Shown here: piece after piece, positions 1 through 8,465 of the stretch | Layout: every line of letters begins with the position of its first letter | Numbering within the stretch: the first letter of the stretch is position 1 | Assembly (NCBI GenBank): GCA_964371865.1 | Contig: CAYJOR010000049.1 | Span: forward strand, 1 to 19,133 | Direction: 5' to 3' | Length of the DNA stretch: 19,133 nucleotides | DNA from: CAYJAZ01 sp964371865 | GTDB taxonomy: Bacteria > Desulfobacterota > Desulfovibrionia > Desulfovibrionales > Desulfovibrionaceae | The notes under the pieces: model-generated | Databases searched by the model: none | What the model was told of the DNA's origin: nothing | Seen by the model: the letters and a program-made list of their open reading frames with translations, nothing else | Made by a program: the position numbers and the translations under genes

Positions 1-79
1 CACTTTCTTTCAATATTTTCGGTAGATTGCGTTTTACTTCTGTCATGCTTGCTGTGTGACTTGTATAAAGTACATCCAT
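1..79 (-). CDS. Phd/YefM-type antitoxin, 5' part only
   Basis: The first 26 codons of a minus-strand gene that leaves the window at base 1. The protein begins MDVLYTSHTASMTEVKRNLP, and the T-A-S-M-T-E-x-K-R-N-x-x-x-I-L-K-E pattern is typical of the N-terminal DNA-binding part of prevent-host-death/YefM antitoxins. These proteins neutralise a partner toxin (RelE/Doc/ParE type) and repress their own operon. An AAGGTG ribosome binding site sits 6 nt before the ATG. The toxin, if present, is outside the window. Recognition rests on a short stretch, so the family call is moderately sure and the partner is unknown. Confidence 0.7.
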   Translation of the reverse strand, partial: MDVLYTSHTASMTEVKRNLPKILKES

Positions 80-199
80 AATTACACCTTTTTACTGTCT
101 TTTATAGTGCCTTATTTAGTGTGAAAATAAGTTCATTTTTTATTTTTGTCAAGATGCAAGTCTAAGATGAATTTGATAATATTCTCCAAAGAATTAGAT

Positions 200-238
200 A
201 AAAAAAATCCCTCACTCCTCTTGAAAGAGGAATGAGGG
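200..238 (-). terminator. Rho-independent terminator of the phn operon
   Basis: An inverted repeat at 209-238 (CCCTCA-C-TCCTCT, loop about 4 nt, AGAGGA-A-TGAGGG) forms a 12-bp stem with one mismatch. On the minus strand it is followed by an eight-base T run (200-207). It lies just downstream of the last phn gene and should end the operon transcript before the antitoxin gene. Confidence 0.9.
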
Positions 239-255
239 TTTCATATTTATAAAAA

Positions 256-1071
256 CTATTTTTTAGTTTTATTAGCTGATAAAGCTATAATTCCACTTTG
301 AGGCGAAAGATAATCTGCTATATCAAGTGGTTCTGTGTTATTTTCACCATGATAATCACTTCCGCCCGTGAGGAAAAGATTATATTTTTCAGCGTATGAT
401 TCTAATATTTTTTTATCTTCTTCACTATTATGTACATGAGTATATTCTAAACCAGCTAAACCAAGAGAAACAAGTTCATCAATAAGATAAAAATTCTGCT
501 GTTGACCTGCGTGTGCTAAGACAGCTTTTCCGCCCGCTTTTGTGATGATTTTTACAGCTTCTCGAACATCAATATAATCAATCTCCATTGCGCAAATTCC
601 ACCATTTTTGAAAGTGCTTTTGTAAAAATCCCCAAAAAGTTCATCAATTTGCTTGGTTTCAAGAAGGTAATCAAGAATATTTTGTTTGTAGATATACTTA
701 CCGTCTGCTTTGTTGAGTTTGTCAATATCAATAGCATAGCCACTTTCTTTAAGTATTCCAATCTGTTTCAGACCTAATGCGTGGCGTGCTTGTAAAATAG
801 GCGAAACAGCTTCTTCAACCATATCAATATCCTCAATATTATATCCTAGGATATGAGCTTTTTTCATGTTTCTTGGGTCAATAGCGGAAATTTCAATTCC
901 AGCTAAGACTTTTATTTTATCTGTTTGAGGAATCTTTTTTGCGTGAGCTAAAGTATCATGATCTGTTATCGCAATCACATCAAGTTTTTTACTGATTGAT
1001 TTTTGAATAATTTCTTCAATTGAATCAGTACCATCAGAAACATTTGAGTGAATGTGTAAGTCTGCTAACAT
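256..1071 (-). CDS. phnPP: PHP-domain phosphoesterase, probable cyclic-phosphate dihydrolase of the C-P lyase pathway (PhnPP)
   Basis: A 271-residue PHP-superfamily metal phosphoesterase. The expected metal ligands are visible: H6-x-H8 (DLHIHSNVSDGT), D37-H38-D39 (TDHD), E60 (GIEIS), H187 (LAHAG) and D239-x-H241 (GGSDYHG). It is the last gene of a C-P lyase operon and overlaps phnL by 7 nt. In Eggerthella lenta a PHP enzyme called PhnPP hydrolyses both phosphate ester bonds of 5-phosphoribosyl 1,2-cyclic phosphate, the PhnJ product, giving ribose 5-phosphate and phosphate. The window has no metallo-beta-lactamase PhnP and no PhnN kinase, so this gene very likely fills their role. The family assignment is firm. 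The exact reaction is inferred from position; a generic nucleotide or AMP phosphodiesterase of the same family is the alternative. Confidence 0.8.
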   Translation of the reverse strand: MLADLHIHSNVSDGTDSIEEIIQKSISKKLDVIAITDHDTLAHAKKIPQTDKIKVLAGIEISAIDPRNMKKAHILGYNIEDIDMVEEAVSPILQARHALGLKQIGILKESGYAIDIDKLNKADGKYIYKQNILDYLLETKQIDELFGDFYKSTFKNGGICAMEIDYIDVREAVKIITKAGGKAVLAHAGQQQNFYLIDELVSLGLAGLEYTHVHNSEEDKKILESYAEKYNLFLTGGSDYHGENNTEPLDIADYLSPQSGIIALSANKTKK

Positions 1072-1760
1072 GTAAATCCGCCTTCTGATATATTGAAAAC
1101 TCTATCACAAACATCTTCCATAAATTCTAAATCGTGGAAAATGCCAAGCATTGCTCTGTCTTTTGTTTTGAGTTTTTGGAGCATTTCTTTTACTAAAACT
1201 TTAGTTTTATTGTCAAGCGATGCTGTTGGTTCATCTAAAAGCATAAGTCTTGGCTTTTTAATCATGGTGTATGCAAGGTTTAATCGTAATTTTTCACCAC
1301 CAGAAAATGTATTTGGATATAAATTCCACAATGATTCTGAAAGATTAAAGAATGAAAGCATCTCTTGCGCTTTTATATCTGCGGCTTTTTCATCTTCACC
1401 CATTTCAATAAGAGCATTCATTACATGTTCTTTTGCGGTTGTGCGAGGCATACAGTTGAGAAATTGCGAAACATAACCGATTTCAGTTTTTCTGAGGTGC
1501 AAAATCTCACGTTCATCAGCTTTTGCAAGATTGATAGCACCAAAAGCAGCACTGTTATAAAAAATATCACCTTGCATAGGTAGGTATGAACGATTGATGC
1601 ATTTCATGATTGTAGATTTTCCTGCACCCGAACGTCCAACAATACCAATAAATTCGCCTTCATTAATAGAAAAATTGATATTTGAACAAGAGCTGATTTC
1701 ACTTTGAACATGGTGCAAATAAAAAGATTTTGTAAGATTTTCTATACGTAAAATTTCCAT
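1065..1760 (-). CDS. phnL: PhnL, ATP-binding-cassette subunit of phosphonate ribosylation
   Basis: A 231-residue ABC-type ATPase (E. coli PhnL is about 226). It has Walker A GRSGAGKS at 42-49, signature FSGGE at 153-157, Walker B ending LLDEP near 174-178 and the switch histidine H209. PhnL works with PhnG, PhnH and PhnI, which displace adenine from ATP to make alpha-D-ribose 1-phosphonate 5-triphosphate; it is not a membrane transporter subunit. It follows phnM by 27 nt with an AAAGGAA ribosome binding site and overlaps the PHP gene by 7 nt. The signature segment reads SGGEKLRLNLA rather than SGGQQQRV; the SGGE form is usual for PhnL. The order phnM-phnL is reversed relative to E. coli. Confidence 0.93.
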   Translation of the reverse strand: MEILRIENLTKSFYLHHVQSEISSCSNINFSINEGEFIGIVGRSGAGKSTIMKCINRSYLPMQGDIFYNSAAFGAINLAKADEREILHLRKTEIGYVSQFLNCMPRTTAKEHVMNALIEMGEDEKAADIKAQEMLSFFNLSESLWNLYPNTFSGGEKLRLNLAYTMIKKPRLMLLDEPTASLDNKTKVLVKEMLQKLKTKDRAMLGIFHDLEFMEDVCDRVFNISEGGFTC

Positions 1761-1787
1761 AATTATTTCCTTTGGGCTACCTTGAAT

Positions 1788-2963
1788 TTATTTTCTATAT
1801 TCAATACGTGAAACTTGAACGCCATCAACTAAGGTATGCGTTACCACAGGATAGTTATCTAACAATTCAACAATAATTAAATCAGCTTTTTTGCCTTTTT
1901 CAATTGAGCCATATTCTTTATCAATTTTTACAGCCTTAGCTGGATTTAGCGTAACTTTATTCATCATTTCATAAAGAGGAATATTATGTTTTTGATGCAT
2001 AATAAAGACTGAAGAAAGTAGCGCCGCCGGATAATAATCAGAGCAAAGAATATCAATGCTATCTTCTAAGATAGCCTGTTCAGCACTAAGATTCCCCGAA
2101 TGTGAACCGCCAAGAAGAATATTTGGTGCTCCTGCTAAAGTTGCAAAACCTTTTTTCTTTGCTTCTTTTGCTACTTCTATAGTGATTGGAAATTCTGAAA
2201 TATCTACTTGAAGTTCTTCGTTAATTGCAAGTTTTTCAATTGTATCGTCATCATGTGATGCAATTGCGATATTTTTTTCATGCGCTAATTTTGATATTTC
2301 TTTTAATTGTTCTAGACTGAGCATTTTTTTATTCATTTGCGCTTCAACTATTTTCTCTGCGCCAAGCTCTTGAACATCTTTACTTTTATAAGATTCTAAT
2401 ATTTTTTTATAAAGTTCAATATTTTTATATTGACCTTGCCCAGGGCTGTGATCCATAAATGAAATAAGGTGAACTGCGTCTTTCTCAATGCTTTCTTTGA
2501 GAATATCGTAACCGTCAAGGTTATCAAGTTCTAAGCGTAGATGTAACCTGTGATGAATTAGATGTTGTTTCTCATGTATATCATTGATAAGTTTTGAAAG
2601 TTTGAGCACATTCTCTTTTTTTCTTACTTCTGCCGAACCAAATAAATCATCCGCAAGTAAAGAAAGTGAATGATACATAGTCGTTATACCTTGCAGTAGT
2701 AGTTCTCTTTCACATTCTTTTAGACTGAACTCAAAATCCATAATTGCGGTTGCACGTGGCTGAATAAATTGTTCAATTTTATCGGCATGAATATCAATCA
2801 TACCCGGCATTACATATCTGCCATGCGCATCAATAATACGGTCAAAGTTTTCTTCATTTATTGAGTCAACAATATCAACAATTGTATCATCTTTTATGAC
2901 TAAAATTTTATTATTAAGAATTTCGTTTTCTTTAACGATAATTCCATTTTTTATAGCTTTCAT
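1788..2963 (-). CDS. phnM: PhnM, ribose 1-phosphonate 5-triphosphate diphosphatase
   Basis: A 391-residue amidohydrolase-superfamily protein (E. coli PhnM is 378). It removes pyrophosphate from alpha-D-ribose 1-methylphosphonate 5-triphosphate, giving the 5-phosphate that PhnJ uses. Family motifs are visible: PGMIDIHADKIEQ at 53-65 (metal site around H59/D61), MDHSPGQGQ at 170-178, SHDDD at 236-240 and CSDYYPAALL near 307-316. The start is placed at the ATG at 2963, which has AGGA 6 nt upstream; an ATG five codons earlier (2978) has no ribosome binding site. It follows phnK closely (phnK ends at 2982). Confidence 0.93.
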   Translation of the reverse strand: MKAIKNGIIVKENEILNNKILVIKDDTIVDIVDSINEENFDRIIDAHGRYVMPGMIDIHADKIEQFIQPRATAIMDFEFSLKECERELLLQGITTMYHSLSLLADDLFGSAEVRKKENVLKLSKLINDIHEKQHLIHHRLHLRLELDNLDGYDILKESIEKDAVHLISFMDHSPGQGQYKNIELYKKILESYKSKDVQELGAEKIVEAQMNKKMLSLEQLKEISKLAHEKNIAIASHDDDTIEKLAINEELQVDISEFPITIEVAKEAKKKGFATLAGAPNILLGGSHSGNLSAEQAILEDSIDILCSDYYPAALLSSVFIMHQKHNIPLYEMMNKVTLNPAKAVKIDKEYGSIEKGKKADLIIVELLDNYPVVTHTLVDGVQVSRIEYRK

Positions 2964-2981
2964 GTTTAATCCTAGCATATT

Positions 2982-3815
2982 CTATAGTAATGATTGTACT
3001 AATTGTTGAGTGTAAGCATGTTGTGGGTCTTCAAGGATTTGGTCGGTTAGTCCGCTTTCAATGATTTTTCCATCAAGCATAACTATTGTTCTGTCAGCAA
3101 GCATTCTGATAACGGATAAATCATGTGAGACTAAGAGAATTGATATACCATATTTTGCTTTTATTTTACGAATCAAATCAAGAACACGTGCTTGTACTGA
3201 TAAATCAAGCCCTGTTGTTACTTCATCAAGCAATAGGATTTCAGGATTATTTGCAAGAGCCTTAGATATTTGAATTCTTTGTTGCATGCCACCTGAGAAG
3301 TTTTTAGGTGCTTCACCCATACGCGAAGTAAGAATTTCAACAGCAGAAAGAAGTTCTTTCGCTCTTACAGTCATTTGTCCGGCATTTCTTGAACCGGCTG
3401 CAATAATTTTTTCAGCAATATTTGATGCTGCTGAATAATCCATTCTGAGGCCTAAAAGAGGGTTTTGATATACCATTCCCATAATGGTATTTCTTATCCA
3501 TCGTTTTTGGCTACTACTTACATCCCAAATATTTTTCTTACCTTCTTGATAGGCTTTTAAGTAAGCATTTCCATCTGTTGTTTCTAAATCAAAGTAGAGG
3601 CTTTTCATAAGAGTAGACTTACCTGAACCTGATTCGCCTACAATGCCTAGAATTTCACCGGGATAAACATCAAAAGAAATATTATTACAAGCCCAAACAG
3701 TGCCACAAATTTTACATCTATTTTTTTCAAGATTTTCTTGGCATTTTGGGCAACTTTCACCGTATCTTACCACTAAATCTTGTATGGAAATTACTGGATT
3801 TTTATCTAGAAGCAT
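2982..3815 (-). CDS. phnK: PhnK, ABC-type ATPase associated with the C-P lyase core, with a CxxC...CxxC insert
   Basis: About 277 residues from the ATG at 3815, which has GAGGAAA 7 nt upstream and overlaps the end of phnJ by 14 nt. The frame is open further up to 3869 inside phnJ, but no ribosome binding site supports that start. Walker A GESGSGKS is at about 60-67. The signature FSGGMQQR and Walker B ILLLDE are followed by TTGLDLS and SHDLSV. In E. coli PhnK binds the PhnGHIJ core through PhnJ and is needed for C-P cleavage in vivo. Unlike E. coli PhnK, this one carries two CxxC pairs (C22/C25 and C34/C37, with C43 close by) ahead of the Walker A motif, which looks like a small zinc ribbon. 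Confidence 0.93.
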   Translation of the reverse strand: MLLDKNPVISIQDLVVRYGESCPKCQENLEKNRCKICGTVWACNNISFDVYPGEILGIVGESGSGKSTLMKSLYFDLETTDGNAYLKAYQEGKKNIWDVSSSQKRWIRNTIMGMVYQNPLLGLRMDYSAASNIAEKIIAAGSRNAGQMTVRAKELLSAVEILTSRMGEAPKNFSGGMQQRIQISKALANNPEILLLDEVTTGLDLSVQARVLDLIRKIKAKYGISILLVSHDLSVIRMLADRTIVMLDGKIIESGLTDQILEDPQHAYTQQLVQSLL

Positions 3816-4641
3816 TTTTATTTTCCTCACAATAAGAAGTGTCTGAACATTGATAGAAAAGTTTACCATTTAGTGAATCGTGGAATTCATCTAAATAACT
3901 GTTTGTACTTCCGCAGAGATGACATTTTTTTCCTTCAAAGTTTTCTTTTTCAAAAGGAACATCATCAAAAGCCAGTGAAACAACACTTGTATGTGGAGGA
4001 ATGGCATAAATTTTCTTTTCACGCCCAGCACCGAACAAGTATAAACATTCAGCATTATGAAGTTTATCATTGTCATATTTAGGAATTGGGCTTGGATCAA
4101 TCATGTATCTATCTTCTACCATACATGGATAGTCAGAAGAAATTGTTATCTTATTATATTTTATAAGGCTCTCATAAAGTTGAAGCCAAATTGGTGCATA
4201 GTCTGTTTCAGCGTGCATTTTCTTTGTCACTTCTTCTTTTGGCTCAATATAGCGTAAAGGTTCAGGAATTGGCACTTGAAGAACTAGAATTTGATCATTC
4301 GTCATCGGCACTTCAGGTATTCTATGGCGTGTTTGAATAATGCTTGCTTTTCTGGTTTTTTTGGTAGTTTCAACGTCAGTGCATTCTTTTACAAATTTTT
4401 TGATATTTACAGCATTTACACTTTCATCACTACCTTGATCAATAACTTTTAGAACGTCATCCTTACCAATAAGTGAAAGAGTGAGCTGGATTCCGCCTGT
4501 TCCCCAACCACGCCCGATAGGTAGTTCGCGCGAACCAAAAGGCACTTGATAACCAGGAATTGCAACCGCTTTTAATGTGGAGCGACGTATTTCTTTTTTT
4601 GAACCTTCATCTAAAAAGGCATAATTATAATTAGTATTCAT
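3802..4641 (-). CDS. phnJ: PhnJ, radical-SAM carbon-phosphorus lyase
   Basis: A 279-residue protein, almost the same length as E. coli PhnJ (281). It cleaves the C-P bond of alpha-D-ribose 1-methylphosphonate 5-phosphate, releasing the hydrocarbon (methane from methylphosphonate) and 5-phosphoribosyl 1,2-cyclic phosphate. The unusual Fe-S site is intact: C240-x2-C243-x21-C265, with C271 six residues on, matching E. coli C241, C244, C266 and the thiyl-radical cysteine C272. The proposed glycyl-radical glycine is G30 in KAVAIPGYQVPFGSRELP (E. coli G32). Also seen are LIQ-like TRHRIPE, PIPEPLRYIEP, DPSPIPKYDN and FGAGREKKIYAIPP, all strongly conserved in the family. It lies between phnI (17-nt gap) and phnK (overlap). 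Confidence 0.97.
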   Translation of the reverse strand: MNTNYNYAFLDEGSKKEIRRSTLKAVAIPGYQVPFGSRELPIGRGWGTGGIQLTLSLIGKDDVLKVIDQGSDESVNAVNIKKFVKECTDVETTKKTRKASIIQTRHRIPEVPMTNDQILVLQVPIPEPLRYIEPKEEVTKKMHAETDYAPIWLQLYESLIKYNKITISSDYPCMVEDRYMIDPSPIPKYDNDKLHNAECLYLFGAGREKKIYAIPPHTSVVSLAFDDVPFEKENFEGKKCHLCGSTNSYLDEFHDSLNGKLFYQCSDTSYCEENKNASR

Positions 4642-4658
4642 TTGATAACCTTTTTATT

Positions 4659-5732
4659 TTATTTGACTTCTCTTGTCTTGCGAACAGAATCGAGGATAGA
4701 TTGGAATGTTACATAATGCGGTAATTTCAGATGTGAAACCATACCGTTCATCTCTAAAATATCACCGTGCATAAGAACAAATTCTTCATCTTGCGTAGGA
4801 ATATTACTTTTTTGATCTAAGATATTGTCAAGAATTGCCATTGAAATAGCTTTATTTTCATTACGACCAAAAATTGCGCCATAACCAACTTCAATTTCAA
4901 GAGCAGTTTTACCTTCTTCAACGTTAAAGCACTCAACTTCTGTGATAAGAATTTCACCTATATGGATAGATTCTTCCTCTTCTTCGCAATACTGAGAAAA
5001 AAGATAAGGAACAGTCAAATCAACATAACCGCTTCTTAGTTCGCCAACAGTAGGGTGAACATAACCAAAACCACGTTGTGACGAATAAGCTAAACCTGAG
5101 ATGTAACCTGAATCCGCACGTGTGAGCGTTTGTAAGCGTGCACTTCTAGGGGCTGGAAATTCAAGCATATTTTCAGTAACATCAAAAGGTTCTTCATCAT
5201 TATTTTCATAAGTTTTGATAAGTCCTTCAGCTCTTAGAAAGTCAGAAACTCTTTCAAAGGAATAAATTTCTTCATTTTTTGCTTCCTCAAGAAGTTTTTC
5301 TCTTTTTTTATGGAGTTTTTTTGCACTTTCATCTGCAATATCAAAATTAATTAATCTATGAGTATAATCATAGGTTGCACCAAGAATTTGCCCGCCTGCA
5401 ATATCTTTAAAAGCAGCAGAAATTCTTCGTATTACACGCATGTCATCAGTGTTTACGATATTGGTGTAATAATTTCTTGTAAGGGTGGAACGGTACGCAC
5501 GGAGTAGGAAAACCGCTTCATCAAGTGAACCCTCACTTTGTTTGAGCGCTAAAGCTGCATAGCGTGTTGAATAAAAACCGGCTTCACTCATCACTTTATC
5601 AACCAAAAGCTTTAAATTACCTTCAATAGCTTCTAATTCAATATCTTTTTCAGAACCGCTTCTATAAAATTCCAAAAGCTTAATGCTTTCTTCAATGGCT
5701 TCTTTACCACCTGAAACTGCTACGTATGCCAT
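4659..5732 (-). CDS. phnI: PhnI, core subunit of the phosphonate ribosylation complex
   Basis: A 357-residue PhnI (E. coli 354). With PhnG, PhnH and PhnL it displaces adenine from ATP and joins the phosphonate to C1 of ribose 5-triphosphate; alone, PhnI acts as a purine nucleosidase. Family hallmarks are the opening MAYVAVSGGKEAIEES, the segment RYAALALKQSEGSLDEAVFL near 60-80 followed by LRAYRSTLTR, and the C-terminal MHGDILEMNGMVSHLKLPHY. The ATG follows the phnH stop codon directly with no gap, so the two are translationally coupled. Confidence 0.95.
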   Translation of the reverse strand: MAYVAVSGGKEAIEESIKLLEFYRSGSEKDIELEAIEGNLKLLVDKVMSEAGFYSTRYAALALKQSEGSLDEAVFLLRAYRSTLTRNYYTNIVNTDDMRVIRRISAAFKDIAGGQILGATYDYTHRLINFDIADESAKKLHKKREKLLEEAKNEEIYSFERVSDFLRAEGLIKTYENNDEEPFDVTENMLEFPAPRSARLQTLTRADSGYISGLAYSSQRGFGYVHPTVGELRSGYVDLTVPYLFSQYCEEEEESIHIGEILITEVECFNVEEGKTALEIEVGYGAIFGRNENKAISMAILDNILDQKSNIPTQDEEFVLMHGDILEMNGMVSHLKLPHYVTFQSILDSVRKTREVK

Positions 5733-6329
5733 TTATTTTTTCTCCATGCCTTTTTCTTGACTAACCAAACGCGTAAGTCTTGGAATTGCAAATAATTCAT
5801 TCTTATCATTTATAAAAATAAAATCTAAACCAGTAGGATATTCAAAATACATTTCATCTCTTTTTTTGATAAGTTCTTCAACTTGCTTTGAAGTGCGAAG
5901 CGAAATAGTATCTTTTATTCCGGCACCATACATTTTAAGAGTATATTCTTTTGTAGAAGGAATTTTTACTATAATTGTTGCAGATTTATGCGGATTCAAT
6001 AAAGTTCCACACTTTGCACTTTCAATAGCTTGTAAAAATTCACCTTTATTGTTTGCAAAAATAAAATCTGCTTTATCGCAAGTAGTTTTCTTTGAAAGCG
6101 TGAAAGATAAAATATCTGCATCTAATTCTTTATTTGCAAAGGTGCAAAATGTTACTTCATTATCGAGAAGTGTAAGGGCAACAGAAAGCTGTCTTGGATA
6201 ATTACCTGAAACTTTAGCAACTTCTTTTGAAATATCTACTTTTACTAATGGGTTTGATAGAGCTTTCAAAATTTTTCGAAACATTTGTTGACTATCGTGA
6301 ACTTCATCAAATTCATGCACTAATTTCAT
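5733..6329 (-). CDS. phnH: PhnH, structural subunit of the C-P lyase core complex
   Basis: A 198-residue PhnH (E. coli 194). It is a component of the PhnGHIJ complex and forms a dimer-like unit with PhnG/PhnI needed for ribosylation. It is recognised by the N-terminal DSQQMFRKILKALSNPLVKV, the middle segment ANNKGEFLQAIESAKCGTLLNPHKSA, where the family has a conserved G-x-L-x-x-P-x-x-x-A element, and GPGI-like YGAGIKDT. Its ATG shares a base with the phnG stop codon (TAATG), and its own stop abuts the phnI ATG. No catalytic residues are expected. Confidence 0.92.
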   Translation of the reverse strand: MKLVHEFDEVHDSQQMFRKILKALSNPLVKVDISKEVAKVSGNYPRQLSVALTLLDNEVTFCTFANKELDADILSFTLSKKTTCDKADFIFANNKGEFLQAIESAKCGTLLNPHKSATIIVKIPSTKEYTLKMYGAGIKDTISLRTSKQVEELIKKRDEMYFEYPTGLDFIFINDKNELFAIPRLTRLVSQEKGMEKK

Positions 6330-6760
6330 TACATATCCTCCGCAGTCATCGAATTGAAATTCACCATTGTTTTTAGATGAAGAGCATTTTCTTTTTCTTT
6401 TCTATCAAGTTGTTTTTGATAGATTTTTTCAAGTTTTTTTTCAATTTCTTGCATTTCAGGGAATTTATTGTTAAATCCACAATCTATAATTGCCATAGAT
6501 AGAACTTTATCAAAATCATCACCCATAGTTACAGCCATTCCTTTTATGGAATTAATTTCAACAATTGTTTCTGTAACCATTACTTCACCAAGATAATATA
6601 AACTTTTCTTGACAGGTTCGCGCATTTTAATCATTGTAAGCGTTTTTGATGGTTTTTTGATAATTGTTACATCATACTTAGATGATATTTCTTTTGCCAT
6701 TTCATGTATAGTTTCAGCTTTGCTTGACGCCATAATACTGAACATTTTCTGTTTTTTCAT
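6329..6760 (-). CDS. phnG: PhnG, subunit of the phosphonate ribosylation complex
   Basis: A 143-residue PhnG (E. coli 150), a partner of PhnH, PhnI and PhnL in forming ribose 1-phosphonate 5-triphosphate. The N-terminus MKKQKMFSIMASSKAETIHE corresponds to the family's R-x-x-W-x-x-x-L-A-x-A/S start. The segment KTLTMIKMREPVKKSLYYLG and the following GEVMVTETIVEI are the conserved core, and KGMAVTMGDDFDKVLSMAII carries the family's G-x-D pattern. It starts 14 nt after the second permease gene and ends in a TAATG overlap with phnH. Confidence 0.9.
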   Translation of the reverse strand: MKKQKMFSIMASSKAETIHEMAKEISSKYDVTIIKKPSKTLTMIKMREPVKKSLYYLGEVMVTETIVEINSIKGMAVTMGDDFDKVLSMAIIDCGFNNKFPEMQEIEKKLEKIYQKQLDRKEKENALHLKTMVNFNSMTAEDM

Positions 6761-6774
6761 TCTGTTACGCGCTC

Positions 6775-7662
6775 CTATCTTACACGCTCTTTAAGGTAAG
6801 TTGATACCATTTCCAAAAGAATAATTGTTGCTACAATAAGTAAAGTTATACAACCTGTTTCTTGCAAATCGAAATAGAAGTTTCCTGTCATATAAAGATT
6901 GTACCCAATTCCGCCTGCGCCTGCGGCTGCTCCCATAGCAACAGCATTTGCAAAATTTATTTCAAAGCGCATAAAAGTCCATGCAATCATTGAAGTTATA
7001 CATGATGGAACAATGGCTTGAAAAACTATTTGCCAATAAGAAGCACCGCTTGCACGCAAAGCTTCAATAGTACCAAAATCAATCTCTTCAATTGATTCTG
7101 AATAAGCTTTAATCAAATAGCTTACACTATGAAAAGTTAGCCCAACAACAGCAGCAACAGAACCAAGACCCGCTGAAACAGCAAAAATAAATACCCATAA
7201 AATCGTTGGTACTGCACGAATAAAAGAGGAAAAACTCTTAATTAAATGTGCTGATTTTTTATTTGCAATATTGCTTGCACACATGAGCGAGCAGAAAAAT
7301 GAAATAAATGCTCCAAAAATTGTAGCTAACATCGCCATTGCAAAAGTGATTGCAATTTGATGAACTGCTTCAAAAAAACTCATATATGTAAGCTTGGGAG
7401 TAAAAAAAGCTGTTCCAATATTGATAAAAGTATCAACAATAGCTTCAAATACATTAAGTTTTTTATAGTCAAAAGTGAAAAAAGCTAAAATTGTTAATGC
7501 AAATAAAGTGAGTAAAGTATAGCGAATTGTTAGCGTGCTTGCATTTTCAGACGAAGTGAGAATTCTTCCTTTTTTATCACGATTAATTTTTCTGTTTGCA
7601 TAAACAATTTCATCATCTGCTTCAATATAAATTAGTTCTTTATCATCTAAAATTGCGCTCAT
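6775..7662 (-). CDS. phnE: Phosphonate ABC transporter permease, second copy
   Basis: A 295-residue inner-membrane permease of the PhnE family. It has an unusually long cytoplasmic N-terminus (about 45 polar residues) before the first membrane segment LLTLFALTILAFFTFDY. Several hydrophobic segments follow, and a typical EAA loop, EALRASGASYWQIVFQAIVP, contacts the ATPase PhnC. The C-terminal part FANAVAMGAAAGAGGIGYNL is conserved in PhnE proteins. It overlaps the upstream permease by one base (TAATG), so the two are probably made in equal amounts and form a heterodimeric channel. Confidence 0.92.
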   Translation of the reverse strand: MSAILDDKELIYIEADDEIVYANRKINRDKKGRILTSSENASTLTIRYTLLTLFALTILAFFTFDYKKLNVFEAIVDTFINIGTAFFTPKLTYMSFFEAVHQIAITFAMAMLATIFGAFISFFCSLMCASNIANKKSAHLIKSFSSFIRAVPTILWVFIFAVSAGLGSVAAVVGLTFHSVSYLIKAYSESIEEIDFGTIEALRASGASYWQIVFQAIVPSCITSMIAWTFMRFEINFANAVAMGAAAGAGGIGYNLYMTGNFYFDLQETGCITLLIVATIILLEMVSTYLKERVR

Positions 7663-8465
7663 TAGAGTATCACCCTTCTTATTTTATTAGAAATTGCTTC
7701 AATAATGATAACTACCACTACGATAGCAATAGTTACTAAACTTACTGATGGATAATCCATTCTTTTATAATATAAATCGAATAAATGCCCTATGCCTGTT
7801 GCTGTTAGAACACCAATAACCGTTGACGCACGGATATTTGTTTCAATCATATATAAAATCCAAGTAATAATACCTGCTATAGTTGATGGAATAATTGCTT
7901 GAAAAACAATTTGTGCAAAAGATGCGCCTGTTGCTTCTAAAGCTTCCACACTTTCACTGCTTGCTTCGTCAATTGTTTCAATAAATGAACGGGTAAGCAT
8001 TCCGAAAGTAGTGAGTGATAAAGCAATAAAACCTGTCATTTCGCTTTGCCCGAATGAAAATAGTAAAAGCATAGCCCAAACAATATCCGGCACGTTTCTA
8101 AAGAATGCTGCTGTGATGCGCACAACTTTTTTTAATAACTTACGCCCTTTTGTTATGTTTGAACCAAATAAAGCAAAAGTGAAGGCAAAAATTCCTGAAA
8201 CAACAGTTACTGCAATACTTAGAAGAATTGTTAAAAATAATTCCTCTAAAATTTTAGGCAGCCTGTTGACAGCTTTTGCATCGGGGATAAGATTTTGAGC
8301 TAGCCATGTCATTGCTTTTGGAAATGAAGCTAAACCATCGCTTATTTTAAAATCTATCAACGAAGCAGATATGTAATAAATAAAAAACACAAAAACAAAA
8401 AATAAAGTATAGTGCATATTGCGTTTTCTAAAAATATCGTTTGATTTTTCTACTCTCGCTTTCAT
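7662..8465 (-). CDS. phnE: Phosphonate ABC transporter permease, first copy
   Basis: A 267-residue inner-membrane permease of the PhnE family. It has a short cytoplasmic head, a first membrane segment around YTLFFVFVFFIYYISASLI, and five or more further hydrophobic stretches. The EAA loop is EALEATGASFAQIVFQAIIP, followed by the family's ETNIRASTVIGVLTATGIGH. It moves phosphonate from PhnD to the cytoplasm using ATP hydrolysis by PhnC. Its ATG overlaps the phnC stop codon by one base, and its stop overlaps the next permease start in the same way. Confidence 0.93.
   Translation of the reverse strand: MKARVEKSNDIFRKRNMHYTLFFVFVFFIYYISASLIDFKISDGLASFPKAMTWLAQNLIPDAKAVNRLPKILEELFLTILLSIAVTVVSGIFAFTFALFGSNITKGRKLLKKVVRITAAFFRNVPDIVWAMLLLFSFGQSEMTGFIALSLTTFGMLTRSFIETIDEASSESVEALEATGASFAQIVFQAIIPSTIAGIITWILYMIETNIRASTVIGVLTATGIGHLFDLYYKRMDYPSVSLVTIAIVVVVIIIEAISNKIRRVIL

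Noticed and set aside
3816..3869. N-terminal extension of PhnK inside phnJ
   Set aside because: The frame is open, but the 18 extra residues have no ribosome binding site and lie over the conserved phnJ C-terminal coding region; the ATG at 3815 has a clear GAGGAAA.
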